Assembly (NCBI GenBank): GCA_965199335.1
Contig: CBDAQZ010000001.1
Span: 465,974 to 529,973, forward strand
From: CBDAQV01 sp965199335
GTDB taxonomy: Bacteria; Pseudomonadota; Alphaproteobacteria; CALMVH01
DNA length: 64,000 bases
Direction of reading: 5' to 3'
In this document: positions 8,313-17,184 of the stretch, piece by piece
How the letters are laid out: the number at the start of each line of letters is the position of its first letter
Numbering within the stretch: the stretch's first letter is position 1
The notes under the pieces: generated by a model
Database searches by the model: none
Seen by the model: only the letters and a program-made list of their open reading frames with translations
What the model was told of the DNA's origin: nothing
Made by a program: the position numbers and the translations under genes

Positions 8313-10067
8313 TTGGATCGGATTGTGCCGCTCTCTGCTTCTGCCAGGCCGCAATCCAAAGCCGAAACGCAGTTGCAGGCTGAACTTGCTGACACCGGTA
8401 AGCCAGCGCGCAGCCTTGAGCTGCTCGGCGGTGCCTTTGTCGCGGCCGCACGCGATGGTATTCTTCTGTTGGACGGTGCTGGCACGGTTCTCGATGCAAA
8501 TCCAACCGCTATAGACATGCTGGCACACATCAAGCCTGAAATTCAAGGCAAGCATCTTCTCGATCTTATCGAACTGCCGAATGCCTCGTTCAGGCGCGAT
8601 GGCGAATTTCTTCCGGCAGATTTCATGTTGTTGGGTGTCATTGCCGGTGAAAACGGCAATTCAATGCCGGTAGAAGTCGCCATACTGCCGCTGAAGCATT
8701 CCGGCGGCGATCTCTTTGCAGCTCAGATCCGTGACGTTTCCGTTCATAGCGAGCTGGATGACGAATTGCACCGGCTGGCCTATTTCGATCCCGTAACACA
8801 GCTACCGAACCGCTACGCTACGTTGCGGCGGCTGAAGGAGCTGATGAATTCCGGTGAGGCGTTTACCGTCTGGAATCTGAATATCGATCGCTTCCGTGTC
8901 CTTAAAAACAGCCTTGGGCACGGTTTCGGCGACCGTGTGCTGATCGCCATGGGAGAGCGGCTCAGCACATTGTTTGCCGATGGCAGCTGGATCAGCCGGT
9001 TGGGCAACGACGAGTTCATTTTAATTCTGCCTGCCATGTCGCATGAAAAGATCGATGCGATTTGTACGCGTATACAGGCTTCCCTGACGCGCGACCTGAC
9101 GATAGACGGGCGCGATATTCATATGAAGGCCAGTTTGGGCGTTGTTGAATCCTCAAGCGCTTATAGCGATCCCGCTCAGATGTTGAGCGATGCCGAAATT
9201 GCGGCCTTTCAAGCCAAGATAGTCGGCGGAGGCACTTTTACCTTGTTCGACCAGACGATGCGTCAGGTGCTGGTCAACATGCAACGTACCGAAAGCGACC
9301 TTAGAACCGCGATCCGTGATGAAAAACAGCTTTGGGTCGCGTATCAGCCAATAGTGGACCTGCGTACTGGCACCCTCGCCGGATTTGAGGCGCTCGTTCG
9401 TTGGGAACACCCCGAATACGGCCAGATTCCTCCAAACGAGTTCATTCCCATTGCCGAGGCCACAGGCTTGATCGTGCCGCTTGGCCGCGACGTCCTGGCC
9501 GAGGCCTGCCGCGATTTCCAACGCTGGACAAAGATGGTCGGCACCGAACGCATGCCTTTCATGTCGGTCAATCTTTCCCTACGGCAGCTTACCGAGGGAG
9601 ATTTCATCGAGGAGGCGAGGGAACTTCTGGCAACGACAGGTATCGATCCCGCCAAGCTAAAGCTCGAGATCACAGAGAGCACCCTGATGACCGACCCCGA
9701 ACAGGCGATCTCGAAGCTGCAGGAAATCCGTAAGCTGGGCGTCCAACTGTCGATCGATGATTTCGGCACGGGGTATTCGTCGCTTGCCTATTTGCACCGG
9801 CTCCCGGTCAATACATTGAAAATCGACAAATCCTTTGTTTCGCGCATCAACGACCCCAACGACCGTGAGATCGTGAGAATCATAACCGAGCTGGCAGGAA
9901 TCCTGAGTCTGAATGTAATCGCAGAGGGTGTGGAAACGATCGCGCATGTCGAGGCACTGCAATCGATCGGATGCGGTTTTGGCCAGGGGTTCTTTCTTGG
10001 CAAGCCCCTGGACCCGGCAGATGCGGAACGGCTAATCGTCTCGCCGCAACGTTGGCCTATCGCTTAG
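8313..10067 (+). CDS. PAS-GGDEF(degenerate)-EAL c-di-GMP phosphodiesterase
   Basis: This 584-residue cytoplasmic protein probably hydrolyses c-di-GMP. I used the TTG at 8313 because GAAGGA lies 6 bases before it. A PAS-like domain spans about 45-150 (D-G-I-L-L-L-D-G-A-G-T-V-L-D-A-N). The GGDEF domain (about 165-315) has the active-site motif replaced by L-G-N-D-E-F at 230-235, so cyclase activity is unlikely. The EAL domain (about 335-575) looks active: E-A-L at 359-361, S-V-N-L-S, K-L-E-I-T-E-S, I-D-D-F-G-T-G-Y-S-S-L, L-K-I-D-K-S and A-E-G-V-E-T. No membrane segment is seen, so the signal sensed by PAS is likely intracellular. It overlaps the convergent gene downstream by 11 bases. Confidence 0.88.
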   Translation: MDRIVPLSASARPQSKAETQLQAELADTGKPARSLELLGGAFVAAARDGILLLDGAGTVLDANPTAIDMLAHIKPEIQGKHLLDLIELPNASFRRDGEFLPADFMLLGVIAGENGNSMPVEVAILPLKHSGGDLFAAQIRDVSVHSELDDELHRLAYFDPVTQLPNRYATLRRLKELMNSGEAFTVWNLNIDRFRVLKNSLGHGFGDRVLIAMGERLSTLFADGSWISRLGNDEFILILPAMSHEKIDAICTRIQASLTRDLTIDGRDIHMKASLGVVESSSAYSDPAQMLSDAEIAAFQAKIVGGGTFTLFDQTMRQVLVNMQRTESDLRTAIRDEKQLWVAYQPIVDLRTGTLAGFEALVRWEHPEYGQIPPNEFIPIAEATGLIVPLGRDVLAEACRDFQRWTKMVGTERMPFMSVNLSLRQLTEGDFIEEARELLATTGIDPAKLKLEITESTLMTDPEQAISKLQEIRKLGVQLSIDDFGTGYSSLAYLHRLPVNTLKIDKSFVSRINDPNDREIVRIITELAGILSLNVIAEGVETIAHVEALQSIGCGFGQGFFLGKPLDPADAERLIVSPQRWPIA

Positions 10068-10527
10068 TATCGCTGCCGTGCTTGTAAGCGCGATGTAGCG
10101 GGATCGGGATCGGACGCTGTGCCGTCTCGTCTGCATGGCTTGCAGCCAGCTCGATCTCGATGCGCGCCAGAACACGACGCAATTCGTGCAAACCGTTGGT
10201 CAGCTCCGTTTCGCCGTCATTCCCGGAACGCCATGATTCATAGAAGGTGATGCACTTCTCTGCAGTGTCGCGCAAACGGTCCAGGACATCCTGCGCCGGC
10301 TGGCTTTCGGCCTTGGCCTGCGAATCCCTGGATGCCGAATCCCGGTCGAGGGTCATAACGCCGCTCGAAACCGGTTTGGCCGTCTGTTGCGGCGATCCAG
10401 TATTGGTTTCATCGGTGGAAGAGGAATCCAGTGAAAGTTGACGGGTTCGGCGTTTCGGTTGAACGCCCCCGCTGTCCGCTTCATTGTTTTCGATGTCGGA
10501 CGGTTGCCATGTATCTGACTGCGTCAT
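10057..10527 (-). CDS. Small hydrophilic protein of unknown function
   Basis: This 156-residue protein has a low-complexity, Ser/Thr/Gln-rich first half (to about residue 75) that is probably disordered. A helical C-terminal segment follows (D-V-L-D-R-L-R-D-T-A-E-K-C, then L-R-R-V-L-A-R-I-E-I-E-L-A). It has no signal peptide and no motif I can name. It is convergent with the EAL gene and overlaps it by 11 bases. The ORF is open and its composition looks coding, but no family supports it. Confidence 0.55.
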   Translation of the reverse strand: MTQSDTWQPSDIENNEADSGGVQPKRRTRQLSLDSSSTDETNTGSPQQTAKPVSSGVMTLDRDSASRDSQAKAESQPAQDVLDRLRDTAEKCITFYESWRSGNDGETELTNGLHELRRVLARIEIELAASHADETAQRPIPIPLHRAYKHGSDTKR

Positions 10528-10682
10528 CGGGTCTCACGATTTCTGATATTTGAATGGGAGTATGCAGGTCGTGGGCGAAGTACGCTCTCACCACCGGAAT
10601 TTACGGTATTGCAAATCAACCGTCCGGGAAAGGAAAACTTCGATCCCAAAGCAATTATTTGCCGAATTATCGTCGAAGAAGG

Positions 10683-10994
10683 TTATTTGTCACCCGTGAC
10701 CAGTTCGTTTTCAACTCTGTCGTTGGCCACGGCAAGAATCGCACGCTGCAATATGGCAAGCGTTCCGTTTACCTCTCTCGTGTTTTCAGGATGCTGATCC
10801 ATGAAAGCCTTTATGTATGAGGCGGCAAAAATCCTGGCCGCTCGGGCAAAGCCGCAACCAGCCGAACGGTGACGATCGATGGTCTCATACAGACCGGCCA
10901 TGCACATGCCTTCCAGCATCGAAACCAGTATGAGCGTTTCCTCCGTCTCATCATCGGCGGTCATGTAGAACTTATCGTTTTGCGGATAAATCAT
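10683..10994 (-). CDS. Small protein of unknown function
   Basis: I used the ATG at 10994 because GGAG lies five bases upstream; an upstream in-frame ATG at 11024 has no such site. The 103-residue product has an acidic start (T-A-D-D-E-T-E-E-T), then a helical, Ala-rich core with one Cys-containing segment (S-A-G-C-G-F-A-R-A-A-R). It is predicted to be soluble. It lies opposite the small gene at 11149 across an AT-rich 154-base gap. The 155 bases between this gene and 10527 hold no gene I trust. Not recognised. Confidence 0.5.
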   Translation of the reverse strand: MIYPQNDKFYMTADDETEETLILVSMLEGMCMAGLYETIDRHRSAGCGFARAARIFAASYIKAFMDQHPENTREVNGTLAILQRAILAVANDRVENELVTGDK

Positions 10995-11148
10995 TTTTTC
11001 TCCGTCGCTCAACGTGCAACGCAAGAATATACGTTAACTCAAACAAGTACCGAATGCAACTTTTCTACACATTTACCATACATAATAGTGGAGGTTTGAG
11101 CCAGTATGTGGTAAATATTCTGTTAATAATATTAATGGGAGTGATAGT

Positions 11149-11316
11149 ATGAATGACAACCGTAAATCCATCCTGCAACAAGCGCTCGAGTCTGTAAGCG
11201 GAGCTTGTGAGTGCGGCGACATAACCGATCGCCAGTTTCGTGACATGCTCGAAGAGTTCAAAATAAAGCTGGACGAGATTGAAACCAAAGAAGCCGCCAA
11301 GAAGCAGTCACATTGA
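11149..11316 (+). CDS. 55-residue small protein, hypothetical
   Basis: This is a short open frame with ATG at 11149 preceded by GGGAG about ten bases upstream, ending TGA at 11314-11316. The product starts M-N-D-N-R-K-S and is mostly charged helix (D-M-L-E-E-F-K-I-K-L-D-E-I-E-T-K-E), with C-E-C in the middle. It ends 76 bases before ahcY on the same strand and could be its leader cistron. Helix-rich composition and a ribosome-binding site support it, but no family is recognised. Confidence 0.45.
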   Translation: MNDNRKSILQQALESVSGACECGDITDRQFRDMLEEFKIKLDEIETKEAAKKQSH

Positions 11317-11392
11317 GGGGTGGTAGGCGAGCCCTCTTGCTCTCGGCCCGTGATGCTTTAATACATCGGAGATCTTCCTCGAAAGGTTCCGC

Positions 11393-12718
11393 ATGTCTGC
11401 ATCAGCCCTGGCCACCCAAGTCAATTTCACGTTTACCGATTGCAAGGTAAAGGATCCGTCCCTTGCCGCGTGGGGCCGCAAGGAAATCACGATAGCTGAA
11501 ACGGAGATGCCGGGTCTCATGGCCCTGCGGCAGGAATACAAGGGCAAAAGCCCGCTGAATGGCGCTCGCATCGCAGGCTGCCTGCACATGACAATCCAGA
11601 CGGCGGTCCTGATCGAGACCCTTGTGGATCTCGGTGCGACAGTGCGCTGGTCGTCCTGCAACATATTCTCCACCCAGGATCATGCCGCATCGGCGATCGC
11701 TGCCGCCAACATCCCTGTTTTTGCCTGGAAAGGAATGGAAGAGGACGAGTTCTGGTGGTGCATCGAACAGACCATAAAGGGACCTGACGGCTGGACCCCT
11801 AACATGATCCTGGACGATGGCGGTGATCTGACCGTGTTGATGCATGAAAAATATCCCGACATGCTGAAGGATGTGAAGGGTCTGTCGGAGGAAACGACAA
11901 CCGGTGTTCACCGACTGTACGAAATGCAGAAGGCCGACCTCCTGAAGGTTCCGGCATTCAACGTCAATGACAGCGTCACCAAATCCAAGTTTGACAATCT
12001 GTATGGCTGCCGCGAAAGCCTGGTCGACGGAATCAAGCGCGCGACCGACGTGATGATCGCGGGCAAGGTCGCGGTGGTCGCCGGGTATGGCGACGTCGGC
12101 AAGGGTTCGGCGGCGTCGCTCCGCAGCCAGGGTGCCCGCGTGCTTGTAACGGAAGTCGATCCGATCTGCGCGCTGCAGGCGGCGATGGAGGGCTACCAGG
12201 TCGTGACCATGGAAGATGCGGCGCCGCTGGGCGATATCTTCGTAACCGCGACCGGCAATATCGACGTCATTACGATCGAGCACATGCGTGCCATGAAGGA
12301 TCGCGCGATCGTGTGCAACATCGGTCACTTCGACAGCGAGATCCAAATCGCGGCGCTGCAGAATCACAAGTGGGAAGAGGTGAAGCCTCAGGTCGACGAA
12401 GTCGTGTTCCCCGACGGCAAGCGCCTGATCGTTCTGGCCAAGGGCCGTCTGGTGAACCTTGGCTGCGGCACGGGTCACCCCAGCTTCGTCATGAGCGCCT
12501 CTTTCACCAACCAGGTGCTGGCCCAGATCGAGCTGTGGCAGAACAGCAGCAAGTATGAAAACAAGGTCTACGTCCTGCCCAAGCACCTCGACGAGAAGGT
12601 TGCGCGGCTGCACCTGGAAAAGGTAGGAGCCAAGCTGACCAAGCTGACCGAAAAGCAAGCCGAGTACATCAGCGTTGCCGAGGGCGGACCGTTCAAGGGC
12701 GATGCTTACCGGTACTGA
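11393..12718 (+). CDS. ahcY: Adenosylhomocysteinase (SAH hydrolase)
   Basis: This enzyme hydrolyses S-adenosylhomocysteine to adenosine and homocysteine, relieving product inhibition of SAM-dependent methyltransferases. The 441-residue protein carries the substrate-binding N-terminal part (about 1-185, with H-M-T-I-Q-T-A-V-L). The NAD-binding Rossmann domain has G-Y-G-D-V-G-K-G-S-A near 225-234. The C-terminal tail ends K-G-D-A-Y-R-Y, which completes the neighbouring subunit's NAD site. I looked for an SAH riboswitch in the 76 bases upstream and saw none. The prolyl-oligopeptidase starts three bases after the stop. Confidence 0.97.
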   Translation: MSASALATQVNFTFTDCKVKDPSLAAWGRKEITIAETEMPGLMALRQEYKGKSPLNGARIAGCLHMTIQTAVLIETLVDLGATVRWSSCNIFSTQDHAASAIAAANIPVFAWKGMEEDEFWWCIEQTIKGPDGWTPNMILDDGGDLTVLMHEKYPDMLKDVKGLSEETTTGVHRLYEMQKADLLKVPAFNVNDSVTKSKFDNLYGCRESLVDGIKRATDVMIAGKVAVVAGYGDVGKGSAASLRSQGARVLVTEVDPICALQAAMEGYQVVTMEDAAPLGDIFVTATGNIDVITIEHMRAMKDRAIVCNIGHFDSEIQIAALQNHKWEEVKPQVDEVVFPDGKRLIVLAKGRLVNLGCGTGHPSFVMSASFTNQVLAQIELWQNSSKYENKVYVLPKHLDEKVARLHLEKVGAKLTKLTEKQAEYISVAEGGPFKGDAYRY

Positions 12719-12721
12719 TCG

Positions 12722-14776
12722 ATGACTGACGCTGCCTTGGACGATCCTTTTCTCTGGCTGGAAGAAACAGAGGGGGAGCGGGCACTGAATTGGGTCCGCG
12801 CTCAGAACGAGCGTTCTTTGGCGGTGTTGAAGGGCGATCCACGTTACCAGAAATTCTATGAGCAGGCGTTGGCGATCCTGAACGCGCAGGACAAGATCCC
12901 CTGGGTCGGATTCGGCAAGGGCGATGCAATGGGCAATTTCTGGCAGGACGAAACCCATGTCCGCGGACTTTGGCGCGAAACGACGCTTGACAGCTACCGC
13001 ACCGATACGCCGCAATGGCAGACCATCCTGGACATCGACGCTCTTGCCGCAACTGAGAGCGCAAACTGGGTTTACAAGGGGGGAGCGTCCTTGTCGCCCG
13101 AGCTGCGCAAGTCCCTCGTCTATCTTTCGGATGGCGGCAAAGACGCCTACGAGATGCGCGAGTTCGACAAGGTCGCAAGACAATTCGTGACCGGTGGTTT
13201 TGCCGCGCCAGAGGGCAAACAGAACATAGCGTGGATCGATAACGATACACTGCTGATCGCCCGCGATTGGGGCGAGGGAACCATGACCAAATCCGGCTAT
13301 GCGTTCGTGCTGAAACGATGGACGCGTGGGCAGTCCCTCGATCAGGCCGTGGAAGTGTTCCGGGGGACGGTAGACGATGCCTGGGTCAGCCCTTCGGTCC
13401 TGCGTTCAGACGACATGCTGCGTGTGGACGCCGTCATAGCGCTGCGTGGTCTGAACTTTTATGACTATGAATATTACCTGCTCGAGGCATACGGGCAGGC
13501 AGTCTTGCCGCGCCAGCTGCCGTTCCCGAAGAAATTCGGAATTTCCAGCTATGTATCCGGGCAGGTCGTTTTCGAACTGAACGAGGCGTGGCCGGAATAC
13601 GGTCTTCTTTCGGGCGACATTGCCTCATTCGATCTCAAGACCCTGATCGATACCGGCAAGATCGAGAGTCAGTTGATTTTCAGGCCAAACAACAGGCAAT
13701 CGGTCGCGGGCGTTTCCTCAACGCGCGAGGTTCTGACTTTCGGTATTCTGGACAATGTCAAAAGCGAAATCAGGACCGCCCGGTTTACCGATGGGAAATG
13801 GCGGATAGCCGAACTAAGTCTTCCGAAAAACGCTTCGATCGATGTCACCGGTGCCGCGCCCGAGGACAACCGCATCCTGCTCAGCGTCACCGATTTCCTG
13901 ACCCCGACCACGATGTTGCTGGGCGACCTCGACACCGGCATGATCGAGACCTTGAAACAGGCCCCCGCACGCTTCGATGGTTCGCGTCACGTGACCGAAC
14001 AACTGGAGGCGGTATCCAAGGATGGCACCCGCATTCCCTATTTCGTGATCCGCCCGAAGGATTTGAAATTTGATGGCAGTGCACCGACGCTGCTCTATGG
14101 CTATGGTGGATTCCAAGTATCGCTCAAGCCAAGTTATAATGCCGTCAGCGGCAAGCTGTGGCTCGAAAATGGCGGCGTTTACGTGCTGGCCAATATCCGC
14201 GGCGGCGGCGAGTTCGGGCCGAATTGGCACCAGGCGGCCCTGAAGGAAAATCGCCAGATAGCGTTCGATGATTTCTTTGCCGTGGCCGACGATCTTATCA
14301 AGCGCGGGATAACTTCGCCGCGCCGGCTCGGTATCATGGGTGGCTCGAATGGTGGCCTGCTGATGGGTGCGGCCTTGACGCAAAGACCCAAGCTTTACAA
14401 TGCCGTCATCATCCAGGTGCCGCTGCTGGACATGCTGCGCTACACGGTCATGGGCGGGGCGGGGGCATCATGGATCGGTGAGTACGGGGATCCTGAAATC
14501 CCGGAGGAACGGGCTTTTATCGAAGCATACTCGCCCTATCAAAAACTGATTTCAGGCCAACCCTATCCAGAAGTGTTCATCCTGACTTCTACCAAGGACG
14601 ACCGGGTCCATCCCGGCCACGCGCGCAAAATGGTGGCACGACTGCTGGAGCTTGGCTATCGTGTTCTTTATTATGAAAATATCGACGGCGGTCATGGCGC
14701 CGCAGCCAATCTGATAGAGACCGCGCAGCGCCAGGCCCTGGAATATACCTATCTTAGCCGGCAGCTTATGGATTGA
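12722..14776 (+). CDS. Prolyl oligopeptidase family serine peptidase (S9A)
   Basis: This 684-residue protein has the usual length and order of cytoplasmic prolyl oligopeptidases: a short N-terminal helix region (D-P-F-L-W-L-E-E at about 8-15), a beta-propeller at about 60-400, and the alpha/beta hydrolase domain. The catalytic triad is S542 in G-G-S-N-G-G, an aspartate at 626-627 in T-K-D-D-R-V-H, and H658 in G-G-H-G-A. It has no signal peptide, so it probably cleaves short peptides inside the cell. It is close-coupled to ahcY (three-base gap) and lies upstream of divL. The exact substrate is unknown. Confidence 0.9.
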   Translation: MTDAALDDPFLWLEETEGERALNWVRAQNERSLAVLKGDPRYQKFYEQALAILNAQDKIPWVGFGKGDAMGNFWQDETHVRGLWRETTLDSYRTDTPQWQTILDIDALAATESANWVYKGGASLSPELRKSLVYLSDGGKDAYEMREFDKVARQFVTGGFAAPEGKQNIAWIDNDTLLIARDWGEGTMTKSGYAFVLKRWTRGQSLDQAVEVFRGTVDDAWVSPSVLRSDDMLRVDAVIALRGLNFYDYEYYLLEAYGQAVLPRQLPFPKKFGISSYVSGQVVFELNEAWPEYGLLSGDIASFDLKTLIDTGKIESQLIFRPNNRQSVAGVSSTREVLTFGILDNVKSEIRTARFTDGKWRIAELSLPKNASIDVTGAAPEDNRILLSVTDFLTPTTMLLGDLDTGMIETLKQAPARFDGSRHVTEQLEAVSKDGTRIPYFVIRPKDLKFDGSAPTLLYGYGGFQVSLKPSYNAVSGKLWLENGGVYVLANIRGGGEFGPNWHQAALKENRQIAFDDFFAVADDLIKRGITSPRRLGIMGGSNGGLLMGAALTQRPKLYNAVIIQVPLLDMLRYTVMGGAGASWIGEYGDPEIPEERAFIEAYSPYQKLISGQPYPEVFILTSTKDDRVHPGHARKMVARLLELGYRVLYYENIDGGHGAAANLIETAQRQALEYTYLSRQLMD

Positions 14777-14850
14777 AGACAGATACCTGCAAGTAAAAAT
14801 TAACCCTATCTGTCCTAACAAACGGTCTGGTCACTAAGCAGGTCGTAGCC

Positions 14851-17184
14851 TTGTCCGATACCACCTTCGTCCCTTCTGCCAACATGCCCGGTCACCAGCG
14901 GTCAAGCCACACATGGCTCGATTTCGGGCGTAAGGCCAGATTGCGGGCCGAACGTGCCAGCCACGACCGGGCTTTGCTCGACGCGTCGCCTTTAAGCTAT
15001 GCTGAAATCGCCGATGGGCAGATTATGGCCAATTCCGAGGCGTGCAGCCTGCTTGGCATACAGGGCGTACTGCCAATCTCGGAATTTTGTGCTTTGGCGG
15101 GCGAAAAACACGACGAACTGCGTGCCTCGATCCAGGGCCTGCTCGATCGGCGGGAACCCTTCAGCTTCGAGATGCCCGTGGCGTCGGGCAAGCATGTGAT
15201 GATCACCGGGCGTACCGGTACGAGCGATGGCAGGCAGATTAGCGTTCTATGGCTCGACGATCATTCCGGTTTCGAAACCGATCGGCGTTTGAACGCCAAA
15301 CGGCTTGCCGACAAGGAAACCGAATCCCGCCAGAGCCGGCAGACCCTGGATGTATTGAACTTCCCCTGCTGGCGGCGCGATACACGCGGGCGCCTGATAT
15401 GGTGCAACCCGGCTTACGCCGCCACTCTGGATACCACACCGATCGACGTATTGATCGAACAGCGCGAGATCACGGCGACGTTGAAGGATCGCACGGGCCG
15501 GACTTTGCACGAGCGCGTATTGCGCGACGGCAAGGCGGCGGAGCAGACCAAGCATGTCGTGATCGGCGGCAACCGCCGCCTGATCGAGTTCCACGAATTG
15601 CCGATCGAAGGCGGGACGCTGGGATTTGCGTTCGACATGACGGCGATCGACGATCTGCGGTCAGATCTTTCCCGGCACATCGCCGCGAATGCCGAGGTTC
15701 TGGAAACGCTGACGACGGCGGTCGCGGTGTTCGGTGCCGATCAGAAAATCCAGTTCCACAACAGTGCCTTCTGCACGCTGTGGGGCCTGGACGACAACTG
15801 GCTCGAGACCCATCCGCCACTGGCCCAGATACTTGATGAATTGCGCGACAAGCGTCAGCTGCCGGAGCAGGCGGATTTTCGTAGTTTCAAGCAGGGCTGG
15901 ATCGCGATGTTCACGTCGCTGGTCGAGCCGCACCAGGATCTGATGTATCGACCGGACGGTACGGCGATCCGCCTTGCGATCGTGCCGCATCCCATGGGCG
16001 GACTGCTGTTCACGTTCGAGGATGTCACCAGCCGACTGGCGCTTGAAACCAACTACAATACGTTGATCGCCGTGCAGCGCGAAACGCTCGACAATCTCGG
16101 CGAAGGCATCGCGGTGTTCGGTGAGGACGGCCGTCTGGATTTGTGGAACCCGTCGTTCGGCCGGATGTGGCGTTTGCCGGAACCGGACCTGACTGGCAGG
16201 CCGCATATCACCGAGCTGACCGGCAAGCTGGACAGCACGATGCTTGCCGGCAAGGATCCGGTGGCGCTGAAGGCGCTTATGATCAGCAACGCACTCGATC
16301 GCCTGCCGCGCAGTGGCCGCATCGAACGTGGCGATGGATCGGTACTGGAATATCACAGCGTCTTGCTGCCCGACGGCGGCGTGCTGAACAGCTTCCTCGA
16401 CGTCACGGACAGCGTGCGTGTCGAGCTGGCCCTGCGTGAAAGGAACGCGGCGCTGATTGCCGCCGACCAGTTGAAGCTGGATTTCCTGGCAAACGTTTCA
16501 TACCAGCTGCGCACGCCGCTGACGGCGATGATCGGTTTCTCCGAAATGCTCATCAAGCAATATTTCGGCGAACTGAACGACAAGCAGATGGAATACGCGA
16601 AGGGTGCGCTGGATGCCGGCGAACGCCTGGTTATGCTGGTCGATGCGATCCTCGATCTTTCGACGATCGAAGCCGGCTACATGCGGCTGCATACCGCGCC
16701 TGTCGACGTGGAAAACATGTTCGAGGATATCCTGGCCCTGGCCGAGGACTGGACCGACAAGCAGCAGGTCGCGCTGAAGATAGAATGTGCGCCGCAGGTC
16801 GGCTCGATCGAAGCCGATGAGCGACGTGTGAAGCAGGTGCTGCTGAACCTAATCAGCAATGCCCTGAAATTTACGCCCGCTGGCGGCAGCATCACCGTGT
16901 CCGCCCAGCGTGTCGCCGCTGTAAGCGGAGACGAGGAAATCGCCATATCGGTTATCGATACCGGCTCCGGCATACCGGAGGCCGATCAGGCGCGTATCTT
17001 CGAACCGTTCGAAAGCGGCAAGCAGCGCAAGCTCGCCAGCAGCGCGGGCGTTGGGTTGGCCCTGGTAAAGAGTTTCATCAATTTGCACGGTGGCAGGGTC
17101 GAACTGGTAAGCACGCCCGGTACCGGCACGACCGTGACGTGCTTCCTTCCGGTTTCTCAACCTCAGCGCGTCGAAGAAAATTGA
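14851..17184 (+). CDS. divL: DivL-type PAS pseudokinase/histidine kinase with Tyr phospho-acceptor
   Basis: DivL is an alphaproteobacterial cell-cycle protein that, in Caulobacter, couples DivK to the CckA-CtrA phosphorelay. The 777-residue protein has several PAS-like segments (about 45-510). A HisKA-like helix follows, whose H-box reads N-V-S-Y-Q-L-R-T-P-L, so the phospho-acceptor His is Tyr551, the hallmark of DivL. The HATPase domain (about 640-770) keeps the N box (L-L-N-L-I-S-N-A-L-K), D-T-G-S-G-I-P and G-V-G-L-A-L. No membrane segment is obvious. The start is TTG at 14851; ATG at 14884 is an alternative. The solute-binding protein gene overlaps its 3' end. Confidence 0.85.
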   Translation: MSDTTFVPSANMPGHQRSSHTWLDFGRKARLRAERASHDRALLDASPLSYAEIADGQIMANSEACSLLGIQGVLPISEFCALAGEKHDELRASIQGLLDRREPFSFEMPVASGKHVMITGRTGTSDGRQISVLWLDDHSGFETDRRLNAKRLADKETESRQSRQTLDVLNFPCWRRDTRGRLIWCNPAYAATLDTTPIDVLIEQREITATLKDRTGRTLHERVLRDGKAAEQTKHVVIGGNRRLIEFHELPIEGGTLGFAFDMTAIDDLRSDLSRHIAANAEVLETLTTAVAVFGADQKIQFHNSAFCTLWGLDDNWLETHPPLAQILDELRDKRQLPEQADFRSFKQGWIAMFTSLVEPHQDLMYRPDGTAIRLAIVPHPMGGLLFTFEDVTSRLALETNYNTLIAVQRETLDNLGEGIAVFGEDGRLDLWNPSFGRMWRLPEPDLTGRPHITELTGKLDSTMLAGKDPVALKALMISNALDRLPRSGRIERGDGSVLEYHSVLLPDGGVLNSFLDVTDSVRVELALRERNAALIAADQLKLDFLANVSYQLRTPLTAMIGFSEMLIKQYFGELNDKQMEYAKGALDAGERLVMLVDAILDLSTIEAGYMRLHTAPVDVENMFEDILALAEDWTDKQQVALKIECAPQVGSIEADERRVKQVLLNLISNALKFTPAGGSITVSAQRVAAVSGDEEIAISVIDTGSGIPEADQARIFEPFESGKQRKLASSAGVGLALVKSFINLHGGRVELVSTPGTGTTVTCFLPVSQPQRVEEN

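Noticed and set aside
10554..10820. 88-codon plus-strand ORF and a nested 62-codon frame in the gap after 10527
   Set aside because: Both overlap the better-supported minus-strand gene at 10683 and lack a ribosome-binding site. The first 30 residues of the shorter frame look mildly protein-like, but that is not enough to call it.
11317..11392. Possible SAH or SAM riboswitch before ahcY
   Set aside because: Only 76 bases are available, and I could not find the conserved stems or pseudoknot of known SAH-sensing classes.
11402..13183. 593-codon minus-strand ORF opposite ahcY and the peptidase
   Set aside because: It mirrors highly conserved ahcY codons, has no domain I recognise and no ribosome-binding site. 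It is a typical antisense shadow in GC-rich DNA.
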